From Suttonella ornithocola (lineage in GTDB: Bacteria; Pseudomonadota; Gammaproteobacteria; Cardiobacteriales; Cardiobacteriaceae): a DNA stretch of 20,069 nucleotides. Below the pieces are notes generated by a model. The model was given only the letters and a program-made list of their open reading frames with translations. It did not search any database and was not told where the DNA came from. The stretch is from contig NZ_LWHB01000040.1 in NCBI RefSeq assembly GCF_001889065.1, positions 1-20,069 on the forward strand, given 5' to 3'. Each line of letters starts with the position of its first letter. Positions within the stretch are counted from its first letter, which is position 1. The position numbers and the translations under genes are program-made. This document shows, piece by piece, positions 15,537-20,069 of this stretch.

Positions 15537-16946
15537 TTAGCAACTATAGTAAAGCTCAAATTCCATTGGATGAACTTGTAAACGCATTTTGGCGACTTCT
15601 TCACGTTTAAGCGCAATATAAGCATCAATTAAGTCTTCACTGAAAACATCTCCAGCTTTTAAGAATGCATTGTCCGCTTCTAAAGCATCAAGTGCTTGTT
15701 CTAAAGAGAAGGCGACTTGTGGAATGTTATCTGCTTCTTCGGGTGGAAGATCGTATAAATCTTTATCCATTGCATCGCCAGGATGAATTTTATTTTTAAT
15801 ACCGTCTAATCCAGCCATCAATAATGCGGCAAAAGCAAAATAAGGGTTAGCAGTAGAGTCTGGGAAGCGAACTTCAATTCTGCGTGCTTTTGGATTGAAA
15901 ATGTAAGGAACACGAATAGAAGCAGAACGGTTGCGTGCTGAGTAGGCAAGCATGACTGGTGCTTCAAAGTGTGGCACAAGACGTTTATAGCTATTGATAG
16001 AAGGGTTGGTAAACGCATTTAATGCGCGCGCATGCTTGATGATACCACCAATAAAATAAATAGCAGTTTCAGATAAACCACCGTAACCGTCGCCAGTAAA
16101 GAGATTTTTACCGTCTTTTACTAAGGAAATATGAACGTGCATTCCAGAACCATTATCGCCCACCAATGGCTTAGGCATGAAAGTCGCTGTTTTGCCATAC
16201 ATATCTGCGACGTTATGAATGACATATTTTAATTTTTGAACTTCATCTGCTTTTTTGGTAAGCGTGTTAAATTTAACGCCGATTTCGCATTGTCCAGCAG
16301 TGGCAACCTCATGGTGATGAACTTCTACGACTAATCCGACATCTTCCAAAATTTCGCACATTTCAGCACGAATATCATTGAGAGAATCAACAGGCGCAAC
16401 AGGGAAATAGCCACCTTTTAATCCGGGACGATGACCGCGGTTGCTAGCGCCAAAATCTGCATCAGAATTCCAATAGCCTTCTTCAGAAAGAATTTCTACA
16501 CTAGTCTTATGAATAGAAGTTTTATACTTAATTCCATCAAAAATAAAGAACTCATTTTCAGGGCCTAATAGCGCTGTATCAGCAATACCAGTAGATTTCA
16601 AATAATTTTCCGCGCGTTTTGCTAAAGAGCGAGGGTCGCGACTATAGCCTTGCAAAGTATCCGGTTCAATAATATCGCAGCTAATGACCAATGTTTTTAA
16701 TTGCGTAAATGGGTCAATAAAAGCAGTTTCAGCATCTGGCATTAGAATCATGTCTGATTCATTGATGCCTTTCCATCCTGCGATAGAAGAGCCATCAAAC
16801 ATCTTACCTTCTTCAAAAAAATCTTCATCGATGTCTTTGGCAGGCATGCTGACATGATGCTCCTTGCCTTTTGTATCCGTAAAGCGAAGATCAACAAAAC
16901 GAATATCTTCTTCTTCAATGCGTTGAATAATGCTATCAGGGGTCAT
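15537..16946 (-). CDS. glnA: Glutamine synthetase type I
   Basis: Dodecameric ATP-dependent ligase joining glutamate and ammonia to glutamine, the main route of ammonium assimilation. With the start at ATG 16944-16946 the protein has 469 residues, exactly the E. coli length. It has FVDLRFTDTKGKEHHVSM at the N-terminus, MFDGSSIAGWKGI, GPENEFFIFD, HHHEVATAGQCEIG and MPKPLVGDNGSGMHVHISL. NPSINSYKRLVPHFEAPV is the glutamate-side loop. The adenylylation tyrosine is codon 398, in KDLYDLPPEE. AAGGAG lies 6 bp upstream of this ATG. The longer in-frame start at 16994 would begin inside the sigma-54 promoter and is rejected. It is the first gene of glnA-ntrB-ntrC. Control by GlnE adenylylation is inferred from the conserved tyrosine. 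Confidence 0.97.
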   Translation of the reverse strand: MTPDSIIQRIEEEDIRFVDLRFTDTKGKEHHVSMPAKDIDEDFFEEGKMFDGSSIAGWKGINESDMILMPDAETAFIDPFTQLKTLVISCDIIEPDTLQGYSRDPRSLAKRAENYLKSTGIADTALLGPENEFFIFDGIKYKTSIHKTSVEILSEEGYWNSDADFGASNRGHRPGLKGGYFPVAPVDSLNDIRAEMCEILEDVGLVVEVHHHEVATAGQCEIGVKFNTLTKKADEVQKLKYVIHNVADMYGKTATFMPKPLVGDNGSGMHVHISLVKDGKNLFTGDGYGGLSETAIYFIGGIIKHARALNAFTNPSINSYKRLVPHFEAPVMLAYSARNRSASIRVPYIFNPKARRIEVRFPDSTANPYFAFAALLMAGLDGIKNKIHPGDAMDKDLYDLPPEEADNIPQVAFSLEQALDALEADNAFLKAGDVFSEDLIDAYIALKREEVAKMRLQVHPMEFELYYSC

Positions 16947-16982
16947 AAGTTGCTCCTTGTTGAAAAAACGATGTATTTCTTC

Positions 16983-16998
16983 TGCATATAGCATGCCA
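16983..16998 (-). promoter_or_regulatory. Sigma-54 (-24/-12) promoter of glnA
   Basis: On the minus strand the 16-mer TGGCATGCTATATGCA has GG and GC separated by exactly 10 bp, and matches the consensus TGGCACG-N4-TTGCA at all but two positions. The start of transcription would be near 16972, giving a leader of about 26 nt that contains the AAGGAG site. Confidence 0.88.
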
Positions 16999-17047
16999 AA
17001 ATATTTTTATATAAATTTCAGGTTATTATAAATAAAGACAAAATTTA

Positions 17048-17064
17048 TGCATTAAATTGGTGCG
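17048..17064 (-). promoter_or_regulatory. Promoter-proximal NtrC enhancer site for glnA
   Basis: TGCATTAAATTGGTGCG is an imperfect match to the NtrC consensus TGCACY-N5-RGTGCA. Its centre is about 84 bp upstream of the predicted glnA start. Confidence 0.65.
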
Positions 17065-17079
17065 TTATGCTTCATTATT

Positions 17080-17096
17080 TGCACTATTATAGTGCA
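17080..17096 (-). promoter_or_regulatory. Promoter-distal NtrC enhancer site for glnA (perfect palindrome)
   Basis: TGCACTATTATAGTGCA fits TGCACY-N5-RGTGCA exactly; with one more base on each side it is a 19-bp palindrome except for the central base. Its centre is about 116 bp upstream of the predicted start and 32 bp from the proximal site. Confidence 0.85.
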
Positions 17097-17183
17097 ATTT
17101 AATATTGATGAATGTCCTAGAAATAAACAGCTGTTAAAAGCGCAATAAACAACGGCAAACTTCTGTGATAAAGAGAATAGTTT

Positions 17184-17212
17184 TTGTAGGAAAGGATTCA
17201 AGCGCGTAAAAT
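17184..17212 (+). promoter_or_regulatory. Probable sigma-70 promoter of gltX
   Basis: TTGTAG (17184-17189), a 17-bp spacer and TAAAAT (17207-17212), 27 bp before the gltX start. The -35 is weak, the -10 good. Confidence 0.45.
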
Positions 17213-17239
17213 AAACACCTTTATTTACAGGAGAAGATA

Positions 17240-18646
17240 ATGGTTATCACACGCTTTGCTCCTAGTCCAACGGGTGATTTACATATTGGCGGTGTTCGTA
17301 CAGCGCTATTTTCATGGTTACATGCCAAACAACATCAAGGAGAATTTAAACTCCGTATAGAAGACACCGATCGCGAGCGCTCAACAGAAGCATCCACAAA
17401 AGTCATCTTAGAAGGGATGCATTGGCTGGGGCTAGATTATCAAGGAGAAGTGATTTATCAAAGTCAGCGTTTTGATATCTATAACCGTATTATTGATGAA
17501 ATGCTAGAAAAAGGGTTAGCTTATCATTGTTGGTGTAGCGCAGAAGAGCTAGAAGAAATGCGCGAAGCACAAAAAGCAAGAGGCGAAAAACCACGTTATA
17601 ACGGTAAATACCGTAATGGTGGTGAACCTGTTGAAGGGATAAATCCGGTCGTGCGTTTTAAAAATCCACTTTCTGGAAGCGTTAGTTGGGAAGATAAAGT
17701 ACGTGGAAAAATTACTATTGATAATAGTGAGCTAGACGACTTTATTATTCGTCGAAGCGATGGCACACCAACTTATAACTTCTGTGTTGTTGTCGATGAT
17801 GCAGAACAGGGTATCACCTTAGTTATCCGTGGTGAAGACCATATCAGCAATACGCCAAAGCAAATTAACTTATATCGAGCGCTGAATTATCAAGAGCCAG
17901 AATTTGCGCATGTTCCAATGATTTTAGGAGATGATGGTAAGCGTTTATCAAAGCGTCATGGCGCAACTAACGTTTTAGACTATCAAAAAGAAGGCTATTT
18001 ACCACAAGCGATGATTAACTACCTTGTGAGATTAGGATGGGCGCATGGCGATCAAGAAATCTTCAGTATGGAAGAACTTCTAAAATATTTTAGAATCGAA
18101 GATGTGCATAGTGCGGCTTCAACCTTTAATACTGAAAAATTACGTTGGTTAAATCAACACTATATACAAAAAAGTACAGTTGAAACCTTAGCAGCACTTT
18201 TACCAAGCTATATTCAAGCGATTGGATATCAACTATCAGAATCCACTCTAAAAGCTGCCATCCCGCATTATCAAAGTCGAGCCAAAACCTTAAAAGAAAT
18301 GGCAGAAAATATGCAATGGATTGCTCAAGCACCGACAGAATATCCAGAGGCAGCTGCTAAAAAAGCCTTTAAAGGTGAACAAACTATTGAAATCCTGTCG
18401 GAACTGGCGCAAAAATTGGCTAATCTATCTAGCTATACAGAAAATAGTATTCATCAGGCAATTGAAGAAACCGTTAACCATTTTGAAGTCGGGTTTGGAA
18501 AAGTAGGACAACCTGCTCGTTTAGCGTTGACTGGAGGCGCACCCTCTCCAGATTTATCAATTAGTTTTGAATTAGCAGGCCAGAAAGCATCAGTTGAGCG
18601 TTTGCAAAACGCAGTGGAATATCTTAAAACAAACAAAGAGAAATAA
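17240..18646 (+). CDS. gltX: Glutamyl-tRNA synthetase
   Basis: Class I synthetase that charges tRNA-Glu for translation and for the C5 haem pathway. The 468 residues (E. coli 471) carry RFAPSPTGDLHIGGVRTAL with the HIGH-type signature, LRIEDTDRERS, NFCVVVDD, VIRGEDHISNTP, and KRLSKRHGA as the KMSKS-type loop. FNTEKLRWLNQHYI and the C-terminal VGFGKVGQPARLALTGG follow. Only half of the E. coli zinc ligands remain: CWC matches Cys98 and Cys100, but the later Cys/His pair is replaced in KYRNGGEP. ACAGGAGA lies before the ATG. It diverges from glnA and is followed by tRNA genes that include its own substrate, tRNA-Glu. No convincing terminator separates it from the tRNA promoter. Confidence 0.97.
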   Translation: MVITRFAPSPTGDLHIGGVRTALFSWLHAKQHQGEFKLRIEDTDRERSTEASTKVILEGMHWLGLDYQGEVIYQSQRFDIYNRIIDEMLEKGLAYHCWCSAEELEEMREAQKARGEKPRYNGKYRNGGEPVEGINPVVRFKNPLSGSVSWEDKVRGKITIDNSELDDFIIRRSDGTPTYNFCVVVDDAEQGITLVIRGEDHISNTPKQINLYRALNYQEPEFAHVPMILGDDGKRLSKRHGATNVLDYQKEGYLPQAMINYLVRLGWAHGDQEIFSMEELLKYFRIEDVHSAASTFNTEKLRWLNQHYIQKSTVETLAALLPSYIQAIGYQLSESTLKAAIPHYQSRAKTLKEMAENMQWIAQAPTEYPEAAAKKAFKGEQTIEILSELAQKLANLSSYTENSIHQAIEETVNHFEVGFGKVGQPARLALTGGAPSPDLSISFELAGQKASVERLQNAVEYLKTNKEK

Positions 18647-18676
18647 AAATTTTTCCGCTAAAAAAGCAGAAAATAG

Positions 18677-18704
18677 TTGACAGAATATGAACCTCTGATA
18701 GAAT
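18677..18704 (+). promoter_or_regulatory. Strong sigma-70 promoter of the tRNA cluster
   Basis: Consensus TTGACA (18677-18682), a 16-bp spacer and TAGAAT (18699-18704), then a GC-rich discriminator GCGCGC. The discriminator type is typical of stable-RNA promoters that ppGpp and DksA inhibit. The first tRNA begins 20 bp later. Confidence 0.85.
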
Positions 18705-18723
18705 GCGCGCTCTCGACAAGTTC

Positions 18724-18799
<76 letters not shown>

Positions 18800-18811
18800 G
18801 TCACAGACCGC

Positions 18812-18886
18812 GTCCCCATCGTCTAGCGGTTAGGACATCGCCCTTTCACGGCGGTAACAGGGGTTCGAATCCCCTTGGGGACGCCA
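18812..18886 (+). tRNA. tRNA-Glu (anticodon TTC), copy 1
   Basis: A 75-nt cloverleaf: acceptor GTCCCCA pairs with TGGGGAC, anticodon loop CTTTCAC (anticodon TTC), T-arm AGGGGTTCGAATCCCCT, encoded CCA. The D-loop is one base shorter than in copy 2 (AGCGGTTAGGAC). Confidence 0.97.
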
Positions 18887-18923
18887 TTTTTTCGGCGTCA
18901 TTTTAATGACAGACTTCTCTGAA

Positions 18924-18999
18924 GTCCCCATCGTCTAGAGGCCTAGGACATCGCCCTTTCACGGCGGTAACAGGGGTTCGAATCCCCTTGGGGACGCCA
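18924..18999 (+). tRNA. tRNA-Glu (anticodon TTC), copy 2
   Basis: A 76-nt cloverleaf identical to copy 1 apart from the D-loop (AGAGGCCTAGGAC), with encoded CCA. It lies 37 bp after copy 1, so both are likely processed from one transcript. Confidence 0.97.
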
Positions 19000-19272
19000 A
19001 AATTTACTGATTTAGTAACAATAACTAGCTCATAAGTTTTAAGTAATATTCCATATGTTGCTATTTTCTAAACTAAAGTAAAAATATATTGATATTACTA
19101 AGAATCAATACCCTGTCTATCTTTATATTAATTCTTATCATGGCTTATAGCCGAATGGCTTTCGATATCATTTTACCTAACCGAACTCAAGTGCGCGGTA
19201 TAGCAAGGTTTCCAAAAAATGCATACAGTACTTGGATCTAGAATGTTATTTTCAAGGTGGATATTGAGTTAA
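19000..19272. other. AT-rich spacer after the tRNA cluster
   Basis: No gene can be supported. A weak stem, TTACT/AGTAA, follows the last tRNA but lacks a T-run. A 34-codon frame from ATG 19140 has no recognisable content. The region leads into decayed insertion-sequence DNA. Confidence 0.4.
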
Positions 19273-19553
19273 TGTTGTATGTACTTTTTGGTAAAGTTGG
19301 CTATATACTCGGATGGTTGGCGTGGTTACAATGGCTTGGTTGACGTTGGCTATGCGAAACATTTTAGAGTAGAGCATGGCAATAACGAGTTTGCTCATGG
19401 GCATTGCCATATCAATGGTATTGAGTCTTTTTGGAGCTTTACAAGCGGAGGCTGAGCAAGTTTAACGGTGTTACAGTCAATTTTGAGCTTTGCTTAAAAG
19501 AGTGCGAGCGGCGTTGGAATCAGAACTCTGATGATCTGCAATGCCATTTTTGA
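19273..19553 (+). pseudogene. IS1595-family (IS1016/ISXO2-like) transposase remnant
   Basis: Only the C-terminal third of a DDE transposase remains. One frame reads IYSDGWRGYNGLVDVGYAKH then FRVEHGNNEFAHGHCHINGI and ESFWSF, and contains an Asp and the final Glu of the DDE set. At about 19436 a missing base shifts the frame, and the sequence resumes as KRRLSKFNGVTVNFELCLKE then CERRWNQNSDDLQ, ending in a premature TGA at 19551-19553. The order matches IS1016-type transposases from memory. Upstream, TAA 19270-19272 closes the frame and the N-terminal two thirds are missing. It is certainly inactive. I could not define terminal repeats or a target duplication. Confidence 0.8.
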
Positions 19554-19724
19554 AACTTAATAAAGTGATTTTTATAAACTTTGCTATAATCAAAGGCTAA
19601 TAAAAAAGTCACAGAAATTAGATCGCTATTCCAGTAATAGTACATGTGCTTTACTTTATTCATCTATCTTAATACTGTAACGATTCTAGTAGCCTTTCAC
19701 TATAGTCTAGAGCCAAAATAATTT
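19554..19724. other. AT-rich spacer between IS remnants
   Basis: No recognisable gene or repeat. It probably holds further decayed insertion-sequence DNA. Confidence 0.35.
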
Positions 19725-19854
19725 GAGAGCTTTGCAAAAAACATAAAATAGAGAAATTTCAATTTTTTAAATTTTGAAAACATATTAAAATTATGGCGTT
19801 AATTTTTCTACTAGTAGCAAAAATTAGTATAAAACGGAATTTTGCAAAGGTCTC
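19725..19854. mobile_element. 130-bp MITE-like element with IS5-type ends
   Basis: The ends GAGAGCTTTGCAAAA (19725-19739) and TTTTGCAAAGGTCTC (19840-19854) are inverted repeats that match at 14 of 15 positions. The interior is very AT-rich with no coding capacity. The end sequence GAGACCTTTGCAAA recalls the termini of IS1106-like IS5-family elements of Neisseria. No convincing target duplication is visible. It interrupts a transposase-like frame on the minus strand. Confidence 0.65.
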
Positions 19855-19947
19855 AGACCATCCATACCGACGTAACCACTGACTTCTAAAGCCATTCTCG
19901 TCAAGATAAACAATAGAAGTTCCTTCTTTTTGATACTTATAGTAAAA
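19855..19947 (-). pseudogene. IS630-family transposase fragment
   Basis: On the minus strand, KYQKEGTSIVYLDENGF followed by RSQWLRRYGWS has the IS630 pattern: YKAQG-like lead, VYLDE-x-GF with the second catalytic Asp, then R-x-YGWS at the right spacing. The frame is cut at YGWS by the 130-bp MITE-like element; the residues read beyond it are MITE sequence. Further upstream, towards the window edge (19948-20069), the frame continues as a hydrophobic stretch (WIVLILYSFIYFGLGWVL) that does not look like transposase. It may be the end of another, broken gene. Confidence 0.55.
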
Positions 19948-20069
19948 GACTACTAGAATAGTTATAGTGCAATCATCTAAAACCCAACCCAATCCAAAGT
20001 AGATAAAAGAATAAAGTATCAATACAATCCATCCGCCATTCTTTGCGTATTTGCTTAATCCAAGCCCAC

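Noticed and set aside
15494..15628. Longer ntrB start at 15628 inside glnA
   Set aside because: It would read through the glnA-ntrB terminator hairpin and glnA codons; homology to NtrB begins after ATG 15493.
16947..16994. Longer glnA start at 16994 (485 residues)
   Set aside because: The extra codons cover the sigma-54 promoter and leader; ATG 16946 has AAGGAG and gives the exact family length of 469.
19140..19244. 34-codon frame starting MAYSRMAFD
   Set aside because: The start faintly recalls IS630 first ORFs, but nothing after it matches and it ends quickly.

Overview
The window reads as a chromosomal segment of an AT-rich gammaproteobacterium. The evidence is a glnA-ntrB-ntrC operon with a sigma-54 promoter, the block rpoZ-spoT-ridA-recG, an rpsT gene with a UUG start as in E. 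coli, and tRNA-Ala(GGC) beside gltX as in E. coli. Encoded proteins align end to end with E. coli GlnA (469 residues), NtrC, HemL, PdxH, RecG and GltX. A relative of Cardiobacteriales or Moraxellaceae is my best guess, but the genus cannot be fixed from sequence reading alone.

Layout, left to right. On the minus strand lie a YadH-type ABC-2 permease (cut by the window edge) and udk. On the plus strand is a secreted S9-family prolyl-oligopeptidase-like enzyme, then a possible 56-residue membrane protein. A gene-poor stretch follows that carries a 110-bp element resembling the Correia repeats of Neisseria. Next, rpsT (minus) diverges from a plus-strand run: hemL, pdxH, a frameshifted MetF-like gene and a small lipoprotein that resembles the MliC lysozyme inhibitor. 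Then come rpoZ, spoT, ridA and recG (plus). recG converges on ntrC; ntrC, ntrB and glnA run on the minus strand from a sigma-54 promoter with two upstream NtrC sites. gltX diverges from glnA and is followed by tRNA-Ala(GGC) and two tRNA-Glu(TTC) genes. The last kilobase is decayed mobile DNA: an IS1595/IS1016-like transposase remnant, a 130-bp MITE-like element, and an IS630-like transposase fragment.

How the genes fit together. PdxH makes PLP, the cofactor of HemL. GltX charges tRNA-Glu, which feeds the C5 haem pathway upstream of HemL. GlnA, NtrB and NtrC form the nitrogen-control circuit, with visible sigma-54 and NtrC sites and a terminator after glnA. Omega (rpoZ) and SpoT belong to stringent control, and the tRNA promoter has the GC-rich discriminator typical of stable-RNA promoters.

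Most notable observation. SpoT keeps every recognisable hydrolase residue, but its synthetase domain has lost the key catalytic positions (Asp to His277, Lys to Glu310, Glu to Asn337). It is therefore predicted to be a hydrolase-only enzyme with a pseudo-synthetase domain. Other points are the Correia-like element far from Neisseria, a perfect terminator-like hairpin inside the first codons of recG, and a complete glnA regulatory region.
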